Part shown: positions 33,228 through 42,317 of the stretch, in pieces
Layout: each line of letters starts with the position of its first letter
Position numbering within the stretch: position 1 is the first letter of the stretch
Translations under genes and position numbers: made by a program
Notes under the pieces: generated by a model
Told to the model about the DNA's origin: nothing
The model's input: the letters and a program-made list of their open reading frames with translations, nothing else
Databases searched by the model: none
Assembly: GCF_000379525.1 (NCBI RefSeq)
Contig: NZ_KB902430.1
Coordinates: 1 to 60,478 of the forward strand
Length of the DNA stretch: 60,478 nt
Direction of reading: 5' to 3'
Source of the DNA: Lamprocystis purpurea DSM 4197
GTDB lineage: Bacteria; Pseudomonadota; Gammaproteobacteria; Chromatiales; Chromatiaceae

Positions 33228-35879
33228 GTGCCAAGAGTGAGCGATAACGACGCGCCGCGCAGGGGTGACAACATCCCTGTTGGTGAAAGATCCTCGACGA
33301 CCGGAGTTCCCAGAATCGGGCCGGGAGCTGACGGGGCGGTGGCCGCGGAACCGGCGCGCCGGTCGCGGGCGGCCCCATCGGCTGCCGCACCGGCGCGGCG
33401 TCGCACGCCTCGCGCCCCGCGATCCGTCGGCGGGTGGTTCCTGCATTATCTGGCGCCTTTGGGAACGCCGCTGCAATTCCTGACCTTGGGTCTGTTCGGG
33501 GCGGCCCTCTTCGTCAATGTGACCCTGCCGGAGCTGCCGGATGTGAAGCAGGGGTTGAGCGAGGTCCAGCTCCAGGAGCCGTTGCGGGTCTATAGTGCCG
33601 ACGGTGCCCTGATGGCCGAGTTCGGCGTGGAGCGGCGGCAACCCATGGCCTTCGACAAATTTCCGCCGCTGCTGATCAACGCCTTCCTGGCGACCGAGGA
33701 CAGCCGCTTCTTCGAGCACGGCGGTATCGACGTGGTCGGGATGGGCCGCGCGCTGATCAACTACGCCTCCACCGGCATCAAGGCGCAGGGCGGCAGCACC
33801 ATCACCATGCAGGTCACCCGCAACTTCTTCCTGTCCCCGGAGAAGACCTTCCGACGCAAGCTCGCGGAAGTGCTGCTCGCCCTGCATGTGGAGAAAACCC
33901 TCAGTAAAGAAGAGATTCTGGAACTCTATTTGAACCAGATCTTCTTCGGCCATCGGGCCTATGGCGTCGCGGCGGCCGCCTCGCTCTACTATGGCAAGGA
34001 CCTTTCCGAACTCAGTGTTGCCGAGATGGCGATGCTCGCCGGGGTCCCGAAGGCACCCTCGTCCAACAACCCGATTTCCAATCCGGAGCGCGCGCTCGAG
34101 CGGCGCGACTACATCCTCGGTCGCATGCTGGAACTGGGCTTCATCGATCAGACCCGGTTCGACACGGCCGTGCGGACGCCAGATCTGGCCAAACTCCATG
34201 GCCAACAGGTGGATCTCGAAGCCGGCTATGTTGCGGAAATGGTGCGCCGGGAGATCCAGAGCTATTACGGCGAGGCAGCGGCCAAGCAGGGCCTGCGGGT
34301 GACCACGACCATCGATTCCCGTCTGCAAACCGCGGCCCAGGAGGCCTTGCGCAAGGCCCTGCGCCAGTATGAGCGGCGCCATGGCTATCGTGGTGCCGAG
34401 GCGAAAGTCGATCTGGCCGGGGCCTCCGAGGCGGACATGGACGCCTACCTGGAGGGGGTGGCGCGGGTGCCAAGCCTGGAGCCTGGGCTGGTGACCGGCA
34501 TCGAGTCAGGAACTGCCCAAGTCTACATGGGCGGGGGCCGCTGGACGACCCTGGGGCTCAGTCAGGTGAGTTGGGCACGGCAGTTCCGCAACGCCGGTTG
34601 GCGCGGCGGGGTGCCGCGCCGGGTCGCCGACGTGGTGGCCAAGGGTGACCTGATCCGGTTGCGTCTTGATCAAAAAGGCCAATGGGAATTGAGTTCCATC
34701 CCGGCGGTTACCGGCGTGCTGGTCACCCTCGCACCCCGCGACGGGGCGGTGCAGGCCATGGCGAGCGGTTACGCTTACACGGAAAGCCAGTTCAATCGCG
34801 CGGTGGACATGCGTCGGCAGCCGGGGTCGAGCTTCAAGCCTTTCATCTATGCCTCGGCCCTCAACGAGGGCTGGACCCCGGCGAGCCTGATCAATGACTC
34901 GACGGTCAAGGGTGTCGGCAATTGGAGCCCGCAGAATTCGGATGGCCGTCAGATGGGGCCCATTCGGATGCGCAAGGCACTGGCCTTGTCGCGCAACCTG
35001 GCCTCCATCAACCTGCTGCAGAGCGTCGGTCTCGACGACGCGAGCCGCTTTATCCGTCGTTTCGGCTTCGAGGTCGATCCGAAAGTCCTGGGTCCGACCA
35101 TGGCCCTGGGTACCATCGAGACCTCGCCGATGAAGATGGCGGAGGGGTATGCCATCTTTGCCAACGGCGGTTATCACGTCCTGCCCTATTTCATCGCGCG
35201 TATCGAGAACGCCAACGGGGATGTCATCTACGAGGCATCGCCGCCGCGGTCCTGCTCCGATTGCTGGTACCGCTACGGGAAGGACAAGCCCGCGCGGACC
35301 GAGGCCGTCTCGGGTGAACATCTGGCCGAACAGGTCATAGATCCGCGCATTGCCTATCAGATGACGTCCATGATGCGGGATGTCATCGAGCGGGGGACCG
35401 GCACCCGTGCCCTGCGCCTCAACCGTAAGGATATCGTCGGCAAGACCGGCACCACCAATGATGTTCGCGACTCCTGGTTCTGCGGCTACCAAGCCGATTT
35501 CGTCACGGTCGCCTGGCTGGGCTTCGATAACAACGAGAAGCTCGGCCGCGGGGAGGAGGGCGGTCGGGCGGCCCTGAGCATGTGGACCGACTACATGGAC
35601 GATGCGTTACAAGACAAGGCCGTTGCCCAGCTCGACATGCCGCCCGGGATGGTCCGGGTGCGTGTCGATGGCAATCGCGGTACCGAAACCAAGTCCACCG
35701 GGGGCCTGACCGAGGCGGTGATGGAGGAATACCGGCTGATGCTGATGGGACCGGAACCGGTGGGCGCCGGTGGCCTGGCAGCGTCGGGCGCAAAGAAAAA
35801 GACCGCCGCCGTCAAGCCCAAGGCCCAGGCCGCCAAGCCCGCACGCGCGGCGCCCAAGGTTGTGGACGATCTCTTCTAG
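33228..35879 (+). CDS. mrcA: Penicillin-binding protein 1A, bifunctional
   Basis: About 883 residues from the GTG at 33228, preceded by GGAG at 33218-33221; an earlier TTG (33222) would leave no room for that site. A cytoplasmic Arg/Pro-rich tail of about 85 residues and one membrane helix are followed by a glycosyltransferase domain (LATEDSRFFEHGGIDVVG with the catalytic Glu, then GGSTITMQVTRNFFLS). The transpeptidase domain has the SSFKP active-site serine motif, SRN and KTGTTND. It builds and cross-links septal and side-wall peptidoglycan. The C-terminus is an Ala/Lys-rich tail. The divergent neighbour is a small membrane protein. Confidence 0.93.
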   Translation: MPRVSDNDAPRRGDNIPVGERSSTTGVPRIGPGADGAVAAEPARRSRAAPSAAAPARRRTPRAPRSVGGWFLHYLAPLGTPLQFLTLGLFGAALFVNVTLPELPDVKQGLSEVQLQEPLRVYSADGALMAEFGVERRQPMAFDKFPPLLINAFLATEDSRFFEHGGIDVVGMGRALINYASTGIKAQGGSTITMQVTRNFFLSPEKTFRRKLAEVLLALHVEKTLSKEEILELYLNQIFFGHRAYGVAAAASLYYGKDLSELSVAEMAMLAGVPKAPSSNNPISNPERALERRDYILGRMLELGFIDQTRFDTAVRTPDLAKLHGQQVDLEAGYVAEMVRREIQSYYGEAAAKQGLRVTTTIDSRLQTAAQEALRKALRQYERRHGYRGAEAKVDLAGASEADMDAYLEGVARVPSLEPGLVTGIESGTAQVYMGGGRWTTLGLSQVSWARQFRNAGWRGGVPRRVADVVAKGDLIRLRLDQKGQWELSSIPAVTGVLVTLAPRDGAVQAMASGYAYTESQFNRAVDMRRQPGSSFKPFIYASALNEGWTPASLINDSTVKGVGNWSPQNSDGRQMGPIRMRKALALSRNLASINLLQSVGLDDASRFIRRFGFEVDPKVLGPTMALGTIETSPMKMAEGYAIFANGGYHVLPYFIARIENANGDVIYEASPPRSCSDCWYRYGKDKPARTEAVSGEHLAEQVIDPRIAYQMTSMMRDVIERGTGTRALRLNRKDIVGKTGTTNDVRDSWFCGYQADFVTVAWLGFDNNEKLGRGEEGGRAALSMWTDYMDDALQDKAVAQLDMPPGMVRVRVDGNRGTETKSTGGLTEAVMEEYRLMLMGPEPVGAGGLAASGAKKKTAAVKPKAQAAKPARAAPKVVDDLF

Positions 35880-35936
35880 TCCATCAGACTGATTTGACTT
35901 GGTCGGGAACCGTACCTTTATGTCAGGCTGCGGCAG

Positions 35937-36848
35937 TTATACCGTTGGCTCGATGCCGGCGGCCGGGCAACCGACAGGCACCAGCCGCGGTGCCTGCTGC
36001 AGTTGCATGAGATCATCCCGCAGCGACTCCAGCCGGCTGTTGAGTCGTTTGCGCTGGGCTTGATCCAGGGTCGCCCCGAGCCGGATCAGCAGTTCACCCA
36101 TGCGCTCACCGATCGCGTCCCCGGCCGCGGCCAAGGCCGGGGGCAGGTCCTGATAATCGACCAGCCAGGCGCTCAGGAAGCGCTCGATGTTGGTCGCGTT
36201 CGCGTCGGCGCGCAGCAGCGCGATCAATCGCTCCCGTTTGCGCGTGCGGTAGTCCAGGAGCGCCTGGGTCGTGTCCGGCATCCGGCCGGTCACGTCGGCG
36301 ACCAGCGTGCGCTGGGCGGCGCTCAAGGGGCCGGTCCACTCCTCGATCGATTCGACATACCGCTTGGTGCGCTTGCGCAGTTCCCGCCGCAGATCGCGGG
36401 TCCCGGGCTCGATCCGGTCGTCCGCGTAGTCGGCCGCGAAGCGCTGCTCCAACGCCTGCACTTGCGCGGGTGTCAGCCCCGCCAGCAAGGGTGCCGTCGC
36501 CGCGGTTGCGAGTCGGGCGTGACGCAGGTAAAGGGTACGGAACGCGGCGGTCAGGCAGCGGGTATTGGTCTGGTCGAATCCGTTGACACTAGCCGTGTGC
36601 AAAGCGTCGAACAGGCCCGCGAGACCCGGCAGCTCCTCCGCCCGATGCGTCTTGAGCGCGGCCTTCAGGCTCGGCTCCCAGCGCGCCAGTTGCTCGCTGT
36701 CCAGCTTCAGGTAGTCATCGGCGTAACGCTTGATGAGGAACTCGGAGGTGCCGTAAGCAATTTGCAGTTGACTGCAGCCGGCAAGGGCGGCACCGACCAG
36801 TATCCCGAGCAGGATCAGCCGGGGTACGCGAAGACAAAGATCTTTCAT
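35937..36848 (-). CDS. DUF6279-type lipoprotein
   Basis: 303 residues from the ATG at 36848; the frame is open further upstream, but this start opens a lipoprotein signal with lipobox LAGC (LILLGILVGAALAGCSQLQI). The mature protein is helical, with SEFLIKRYADDYLKLDSEQL and repeated Arg-rich helices. This matches small outer- or inner-membrane lipoproteins of the DUF6279 kind found in many gammaproteobacteria; no function is known. Monocistronic and convergent with PBP1A. Confidence 0.7.
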   Translation of the reverse strand: MKDLCLRVPRLILLGILVGAALAGCSQLQIAYGTSEFLIKRYADDYLKLDSEQLARWEPSLKAALKTHRAEELPGLAGLFDALHTASVNGFDQTNTRCLTAAFRTLYLRHARLATAATAPLLAGLTPAQVQALEQRFAADYADDRIEPGTRDLRRELRKRTKRYVESIEEWTGPLSAAQRTLVADVTGRMPDTTQALLDYRTRKRERLIALLRADANATNIERFLSAWLVDYQDLPPALAAAGDAIGERMGELLIRLGATLDQAQRKRLNSRLESLRDDLMQLQQAPRLVPVGCPAAGIEPTV

Positions 36849-37028
36849 GTGCAAGCGCTGCCTCTGTAGGTTCAACGGGACGTCCCCAACCATTGACGCG
36901 CGCCCTGGGCTGGGCCAGGATTCACGGCTGGAATCGAACTGGAATCCGGACCATGATTGCGAACTCCATTGTTGGAGACAGGGTTCCCATTGGCGAGGAC
37001 CGAACAAATGACAAGGACAGGGGCGGCC

Positions 37029-37511
37029 ATGGTTGATCTCATGGAGCACTTCCCTCGTGTCGGTCGGGTGGTGTGGATCGGCGTGCGGTCCAAGCGCCGC
37101 GGCACCGTGCTGGAGCTGCCGGAGGTCCGTGCGCTGGTCGGTGCCGGTCTGCACGGCGATCACTACGGCAGCGCCGGCGGGTCCCGCGGGATCACCCTGA
37201 TCCAGTACGAACATCTGGCCGTGATCGGCTCCCTGCTCGGCGAACCCCCGCTCGAACCCGCGCGGCTGCGTCGTAATCTTGCTATCAGTGGGATCAATCT
37301 GACCGCACTCAAGGGCCGCTGTTTCACGGTCGGTGAGGTTCTGTTGGAAGGCAGCGGCCTCTGCCATCCCTGCGCGCGGATGGAAGAGGCGCTCGGCCCG
37401 GGAGGTTACAACGCCATGCGCGGCCATGGCGGGCTGAACGCCCGCGTGCTGCAAGGCGGCCTGATTCGACTCGGAGATGCGCTGCGGGCCGTCGCCGCGA
37501 CGGTCGATTGA
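37029..37511 (+). CDS. MOSC domain protein
   Basis: 160 residues from the ATG at 37029; a longer start at 37008 is possible. The MOSC beta-barrel signatures are present: GAGLHGDHYG, RGITLIQYEHL, RRNLAISGINLTAL and the conserved cysteine region GSGLCHPCARMEEALG. MOSC proteins carry sulfur or ligands for molybdenum-cofactor enzymes, or act as small sulfur carriers (as YiiM does). Substrate not predictable. It precedes the FBPase gene by about 130 bp and is likely separate. Confidence 0.85.
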   Translation: MVDLMEHFPRVGRVVWIGVRSKRRGTVLELPEVRALVGAGLHGDHYGSAGGSRGITLIQYEHLAVIGSLLGEPPLEPARLRRNLAISGINLTALKGRCFTVGEVLLEGSGLCHPCARMEEALGPGGYNAMRGHGGLNARVLQGGLIRLGDALRAVAATVD

Positions 37512-37639
37512 TCGCCCGTCGGCGGATGGGCGGAGCGCAGCATGCCGATCCTCTCAACCCGGTTGCCGGAGGCGAGGTAGCGACTGTCCCCATGAACCAA
37601 GGGTGCCAGGCATCTTGCCTGACCGAATCTGAGTAAACC

Positions 37640-39625
37640 ATGCCCATGCCCAAGAACGCTCCCGATGTCACACAGAAATACCTGAACCTGCTGGCGGAGA
37701 AGTATCCGTCGATTCAGGCTGCATCGACGGCCATCATCAACCTGACGGCCCTGCTGCAACTCCCCAAGGGAACCGAGCATTTCCTCTCCGATGTCCATGG
37801 TGAGCATGAAGCCTTCGAGCATGTCATTCGCAATGGTGCCGGATCGATCTGGCGTAAGATCGACGCGATGTTCGGCGACGCGATGACGAAACCCGAACGG
37901 CGCAACCTGGCCACGCTGATCTACTATCCCGAGCTGAAAGCGCCCATGATGCTGCGCTGCGTCGCCGACAAGGACGAATGGAGCCGGTTGACGCTGATCC
38001 GCCTTGTCAAGTTCTGCCGCAGTCTCACCGCGAAATACCGTCGGGAAACGGTGCGCGGCTTTCTGCACAGTCATGTTGCCGACACCATCGAGGAACTGCT
38101 GTACGATCAGCAGGGCGTCGAGTCCAAGACGGCGTATTATCAGAGCCAGATCGATACCATCGTGTCGACCGGCAGCACCCTGACCTTCATCACCACCCTG
38201 GCGGAACTGATTCAGCGCCTGGCCGTGGCGAAACTCCATATCATCGGCGACATTTATGATCGCGGCCCGGGCGCCCACACGATTCTCGATCTATTGATGC
38301 AATACCATCAGGTCGACATTCAATGGGGCAATCACGACATCCTGTGGATGGGGGCGGCGGCGGGCAGTGAGGCCTGTATCGCCAACGTCATCCGTTTCAG
38401 CCTGCGTTACGGCAACATGGAAACGCTGGAGAACGGCTACGGTATCAGTATGTTGCCGCTGGCCTCGTTCGCGCTTGAAACCTATATGGATGACCCCTGT
38501 GAGCTCTTCGCTCCCAAGCTGCCCAAGGAACACAGCTTCACCAGTCAGGAAATCCGCCTGTTGGCGCAGATGCAGAAGGCGATCACCATCATCCAGTTCA
38601 AGCTGGAGAGCCAGGTGATCAAGCGCCGTCCACACTACCTGATGAACGATCGTCTGCTGCTCGATCAGGTCGACTATGAACGCGGCAGCATCAGGCTGGA
38701 CGGGGTGGATTATCCCCTGCTGGACCACCTGTTCCCCACGATCGACCCGGCCAATCCGGATGTCCTTACGCCGGAAGAGCAGTCGGTGATGGACAAGTTG
38801 CTGCAGTCCTTCGTCAACAGCCGCAAGTTGCAGCAGCACACGCGCTTCCTCTTTGCCAACGGCAGCCTGTATCTGGTCCATGACGGCAATCTGCTCTATC
38901 ACGGCTGTGTCGCCATGAACGAGGACGGCCAATTTCGCGCCTTCAACGTCGATGGCGAGTCCTTTACCGGGCGGGCGTTTCTCGATCGGGTGGACCGGCT
39001 CGCGCGGCAAGGCTATTTCGCGATCGATAACCCGGCGCAGAAGCAGTACGGCATGGATGTCATGTGGTTCCTGTGGTGCGCGCCCCAGTCACCGCTCTTC
39101 GGCAAGGAGAAGATGGCGACCTTCGAGCGTTGTTTCATCGCCGACAAGGCGACCCATGCCGAGAAGCGCAATCCCTACTACGCGCTGCGTGACACGGAGG
39201 ACAGCGCGCGCAAGATTCTTGCCGAATTCGGGCTCGACCCGGACCGCGGCTGCATCATCAACGGTCATGTACCGGTGAAGGTCGGCAAGGGCGAACGGCC
39301 GATCAAAGCCAACGGCAAACTGATCGTCATCGATGGCGGCTTCTCGCGCGCCTATCAGAAAGAAACCGGTATTGCCGGTTATACGCTGATTGCCAATTCA
39401 CGCTACCTGCTGCTCGCCGCGCACCAACCCTTTGAGTCGACGCACAAGGCCGTGTCGGAGGAACTCGATATCGACACCGAGACCGAGGTCATCCACACCT
39501 ATCCGCGCCGGATGTTGATCGGCGATACCGACCGCGGCCGTGAAATCCAGGAGCAGATCGATGAACTGCATGCGCTGCTGCATGCGTATCGCGAAGGGTT
39601 GATCAAGGAACATCGTCTCGACTGA
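37640..39625 (+). CDS. fbp: Class III fructose-1,6-bisphosphatase
   Basis: A 661-residue protein of the large FBPase type first known from Firmicutes (PF06874). It belongs to the metallophosphatase superfamily, with HFLSDVHGEHEAF (D-x-H), IIGDIYDRGPGAHT and IQWGNHDILWM motifs. The C-terminal half has the family stretch GCIINGHVPVKVGKGE and KLIVIDGGFSRAYQ. It removes the C1 phosphate of fructose 1,6-bisphosphate in gluconeogenesis and the Calvin cycle. Gammaproteobacteria normally use class I or II enzymes, so this gene may have been acquired. Base composition does not differ visibly from its neighbours. Confidence 0.9.
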   Translation: MPMPKNAPDVTQKYLNLLAEKYPSIQAASTAIINLTALLQLPKGTEHFLSDVHGEHEAFEHVIRNGAGSIWRKIDAMFGDAMTKPERRNLATLIYYPELKAPMMLRCVADKDEWSRLTLIRLVKFCRSLTAKYRRETVRGFLHSHVADTIEELLYDQQGVESKTAYYQSQIDTIVSTGSTLTFITTLAELIQRLAVAKLHIIGDIYDRGPGAHTILDLLMQYHQVDIQWGNHDILWMGAAAGSEACIANVIRFSLRYGNMETLENGYGISMLPLASFALETYMDDPCELFAPKLPKEHSFTSQEIRLLAQMQKAITIIQFKLESQVIKRRPHYLMNDRLLLDQVDYERGSIRLDGVDYPLLDHLFPTIDPANPDVLTPEEQSVMDKLLQSFVNSRKLQQHTRFLFANGSLYLVHDGNLLYHGCVAMNEDGQFRAFNVDGESFTGRAFLDRVDRLARQGYFAIDNPAQKQYGMDVMWFLWCAPQSPLFGKEKMATFERCFIADKATHAEKRNPYYALRDTEDSARKILAEFGLDPDRGCIINGHVPVKVGKGERPIKANGKLIVIDGGFSRAYQKETGIAGYTLIANSRYLLLAAHQPFESTHKAVSEELDIDTETEVIHTYPRRMLIGDTDRGREIQEQIDELHALLHAYREGLIKEHRLD

Positions 39626-39637
39626 GTCACCGTCACC

Positions 39638-40390
39638 ATGCTTGTCTATCTCCACGGACTCAACAGCTCCGGCCAGTCGGTCAAGGCGCGGATGCTGCGC
39701 GAGGGTCTTTCGCCCCACACTGTATTGGCACCGGACTATCCGGCCCATCGACCGGCCGCGGCGGTGCAGCGGCTGGGTGATTTCTTCGCCGATCTCGGGG
39801 ACGTGCGTCCCGCCGTCATCGGCAGTTCCATGGGCGGCTTTTACGGCCAATGGCTGGCGCGTCGTTTCGCCTTTTCGCATGTCTTTCTGATCAACCCCGC
39901 GCTGACGCCTTGGGACCTGCTGCTGTCCCATCGCGGCGAGACCATGACCACGGCGCAGGGGGAGTCCTATCAGATCACCGCGGAGTTGATCGAGGCGACC
40001 CGCCTCTACGGCATTGTGAACCCGTGCGACGGCGTGCCGACCACGGTCTTCCTGGACCGCGGCGATGAGCTCATCGACTACCGCATCGCCCGGACCTGCT
40101 ATCTGGACTGCGGCCGGCTGATGATGTGGGACGGCGGGGATCATGCCTTCCAGCATCTGGACGCGGCGATGGCGGTGATCCGTGAGCATCTGGATAGAGT
40201 CCTGGTGTCACCCCAGCAATTTCCCGGCGATGTGGAAGCCGCCGATATAGGTGCCGATGCCGGCCCCCAGGGTGCTCAGCAAGAATACGACGAAGACGCG
40301 CGCGACCCGATTGCGCCACCAGCCGCGAATCGTGGCGACGTCACCGCGCAGGGTGCCGAAGTCGCCGACACTCGGTTTGCGCAGGGATAG
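39638..40390 (+). CDS. YqiA/YcfP-type alpha/beta hydrolase with antisense-derived tail
   Basis: The first about 188 residues are a YqiA-like esterase: MLVYLHGLNSSG, the nucleophile elbow GSSMGGFYGQWLARR, and an acid/His end in FLDRGDELID and MWDGGDHAFQHL. The family usually stops there (about 190 residues, near 40205). Here no stop occurs, and the frame runs a further about 60 codons as antisense of the TraB-like gene, giving a Gln/Ala/Asp-rich tail with no domain. The FBPase gene ends 12 bp upstream, so both may be co-transcribed. The tail may be neutral. Confidence 0.8.
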   Translation: MLVYLHGLNSSGQSVKARMLREGLSPHTVLAPDYPAHRPAAAVQRLGDFFADLGDVRPAVIGSSMGGFYGQWLARRFAFSHVFLINPALTPWDLLLSHRGETMTTAQGESYQITAELIEATRLYGIVNPCDGVPTTVFLDRGDELIDYRIARTCYLDCGRLMMWDGGDHAFQHLDAAMAVIREHLDRVLVSPQQFPGDVEAADIGADAGPQGAQQEYDEDARDPIAPPAANRGDVTAQGAEVADTRFAQG

Positions 40391-41416
40391 TTCAACCACC
40401 CCGGTGACCATCCCGGCGCCGATGGCCGGGTGGAGTGTCGTTAACGGTGCGGCCAGAAAGGCCGCGAGCACGGTCAGGGGGTGGCCGCCGGCGATCAGGG
40501 TGCCCAGTGCGCAAAGCCCGCCGGTGATCAGGATCCAGGAGACCACCAGGTCGAAGCCCAGCGCGGGGCTTTGCACGAATCCGTAGGCCAGTCCGCCGAT
40601 GATCAAGAGCAGGAGCAGCCAGGGCAGGACGGACGGCCAGCGGCGCGGTTTCGGCACCTGCTCCAGCGCCGTCAGTCGCGCCTGGCAGTCATCGCAGCCC
40701 GCGTTGAGCTCCCGGGTGATGCCCTTCAAGTGGCCGACCCCCACGACCACCAGCACCCGCTTGACGCCGTTGCGCTCGGCCTCTAGGCGGAGCTTGGCAG
40801 CCATATAGCGGTCGCGCTCGTCGATCAGCGGGGCGTACAGGTCCTGACGGTCGTGGGCGAACTCGGCAAAAGCGGTCTCCAGTACGTCGCCCTCCTTGAG
40901 CCGTTCCACCTCATCCTCGGTCACATCGTCAGTCGTCAGCAGCGCGGCCAGGAGGCCGACGAACAGGCTGTAACGTTTCCACCAGCTCAAGCTCGCCGAG
41001 ATCCGCCGCAGCGTGATGCCGATTTCGCGATCGATGAGGAGCACGGGCAGACCGCGCTCGCGGGCGAGGCGCACCGCGGCCCGCTGCTCGGCCCCGGGCT
41101 CGATGCCGAACTGATCGGCGAGGCGTTGCTGATAGGCCGCCAGCGCCAGGTTGGCCACCACCATGTAGACGCGTCGCTGCCGGATGACCGAGAACAGGTC
41201 CATCTGCGCCAGAGACTTGGGGTCCATGAGGGCAGCGTAGCGGCTGCGGCACAACTCCACCGCGACGGCGTCATAGTCCCCGCTGCCGATCAACTGCTCG
41301 ACTTGCTCGACGCTGATGCGTGAGACATGGGCGGTGCCGAGCAGGGTGATGCGGGTCTCGCCAAGTGCAACTTCACTTTGGGGTTCATCGGATGGCGAGA
41401 CGATGGGTGGCAACAT
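40208..41416 (-). CDS. TraB family protein (TraB/GumN-like, membrane)
   Basis: 402 residues from the ATG at 41416. The N-terminal TraB/Tiki-like domain shows ITLLGTAHVSRISVEQVEQL, YDAVAVELCRSRYAALMD, a VLLIDREIGITLRRI stretch and VVVGVGHLKGI, which carry the conserved GxxH and Glu residues thought to form the metal-dependent protease-like site. Residues from about 262 form four or so membrane helices, as in the archaeal and bacterial TraB subgroup. The original relatives were linked to pheromone shutdown in Enterococcus; the role here is unknown. Its 3' end overlaps the hydrolase gene by 183 bp in antisense. Confidence 0.85.
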   Translation of the reverse strand: MLPPIVSPSDEPQSEVALGETRITLLGTAHVSRISVEQVEQLIGSGDYDAVAVELCRSRYAALMDPKSLAQMDLFSVIRQRRVYMVVANLALAAYQQRLADQFGIEPGAEQRAAVRLARERGLPVLLIDREIGITLRRISASLSWWKRYSLFVGLLAALLTTDDVTEDEVERLKEGDVLETAFAEFAHDRQDLYAPLIDERDRYMAAKLRLEAERNGVKRVLVVVGVGHLKGITRELNAGCDDCQARLTALEQVPKPRRWPSVLPWLLLLLIIGGLAYGFVQSPALGFDLVVSWILITGGLCALGTLIAGGHPLTVLAAFLAAPLTTLHPAIGAGMVTGVVELSLRKPSVGDFGTLRGDVATIRGWWRNRVARVFVVFLLSTLGAGIGTYIGGFHIAGKLLG

Positions 41417-41549
41417 GGGGCAGGTCCTGCGGCGGTCGCTCACGAGGCGTGGGCGAGCATCATAACCCAGGGCGGGGGATCGGGGCGCCGTTGGTGGCCG
41501 TCGGAAGATCCCGTAGAATCCTGGAGAGTGGTGCCGCGCGCTCGCCCTT

Positions 41550-41642
41550 TATAGCGTTCGCACCTGATATCCAGACAGACCTTCGTGTAGGGGCGGGTTT
41601 GAAACCCGCCCCTACGTCCGGTTATCACACCCGAAAGCTATA
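41550..41642 (-). repeat. Dispersed MITE-like repeat, family A copy 3
   Basis: A 93-bp copy in inverted orientation relative to the element at 245-337, with ends TATAGCGTTCG and GAAAGCTATA and the perfect central inverted repeat at 41587-41615. It ends 13 bp before a lipoprotein start codon, so it replaces the expected promoter area of that gene and leaves only GGAG as leader. Confidence 0.8.
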
Positions 41643-41655
41643 TACCGGAGTCAGG

Positions 41656-42078
41656 ATGAAGTACAGGCCTTTTCGCGGTCGGGTCACGGCAGTTGTCCTC
41701 GCCGGTCTGCTGCTCGCCGGATGCGGCACCATCGAGAAAGACAAGCGGGCGCTGGGTCTTCAGGCGGCGACCGCAGCCTATCAGTCCGCCCTGCGCTGGG
41801 GTTATTTCGAGACCGCGTACGGATATGTACATCCGGATCAGCGTAAGGGCAACAGCAAGGATCTGCCGGCGGTCTTCAAGGATCTGCGGGTTGCAGGCTA
41901 TGACGTCGTGCAGCCGTCGCTGATGCAGAGCCCGGGGGAGGCCGTCCAGGTCGCCACGATCGAGTACTTCTACGAGGATCGGCAGGTGGTGAAGACGATC
42001 ACCGATCGTCAGACGTGGAACTACGACCCGAAACTCGAAAGTTGGTGGCTCTCCTCCGGCTTGCCGAAGTTCAGGTGA
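41656..42078 (+). CDS. Small lipoprotein of unknown function
   Basis: A 140-residue protein with a lipobox (VVLAGLLLAGCGTIEKDKRA). GGAG at 41647-41650 supports the ATG at 41656. The mature part has AAYQSALRWGYFETAYGYVH and a DRQTWNYDPKLESWWLSSGL end, features of a small NTF2-like/SnoaL-shaped fold found in hypothetical lipoproteins of gammaproteobacteria. Family A repeat lies directly upstream. No functional context. Confidence 0.75.
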   Translation: MKYRPFRGRVTAVVLAGLLLAGCGTIEKDKRALGLQAATAAYQSALRWGYFETAYGYVHPDQRKGNSKDLPAVFKDLRVAGYDVVQPSLMQSPGEAVQVATIEYFYEDRQVVKTITDRQTWNYDPKLESWWLSSGLPKFR

Positions 42079-42097
42079 GCGACGACGAATCGACTCT

Positions 42098-42180
42098 AAA
42101 CCGCGCCCGGCGCGGTATGCGATGTTGTTGGATCGGATCGGCCCCGGCAGACTCCACGCTTGCTGAAACCGGCGCGGTTT
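42098..42180 (+). repeat. Dispersed repeat, family D copy 2
   Basis: Begins TAAACCGCGCCCGGCGCGGT and ends CGGCGCGGTTT; it matches the element at 10209-10290 over its full length with scattered changes. Located between the lipoprotein and cytochrome b561 genes. Confidence 0.65.
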
Positions 42181-42317
42181 CGGCCCTAGGGGGACCAGCG
42201 CCGGCGCAGTCCACCAGCGTGTCGCGCCTGTCCAGGGCATTGAAACCGCGGTCGAGACTCACCACTATGTGGACGTGATAAAAACCAACGGTCAGGCACC
42301 GTCAAGGACCACCCGTC

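Noticed and set aside
35880-35936. Rho-independent terminator between mrcA and the lipoprotein gene
   Set aside because: The 57-bp gap shows no stable hairpin followed by a U-tract.
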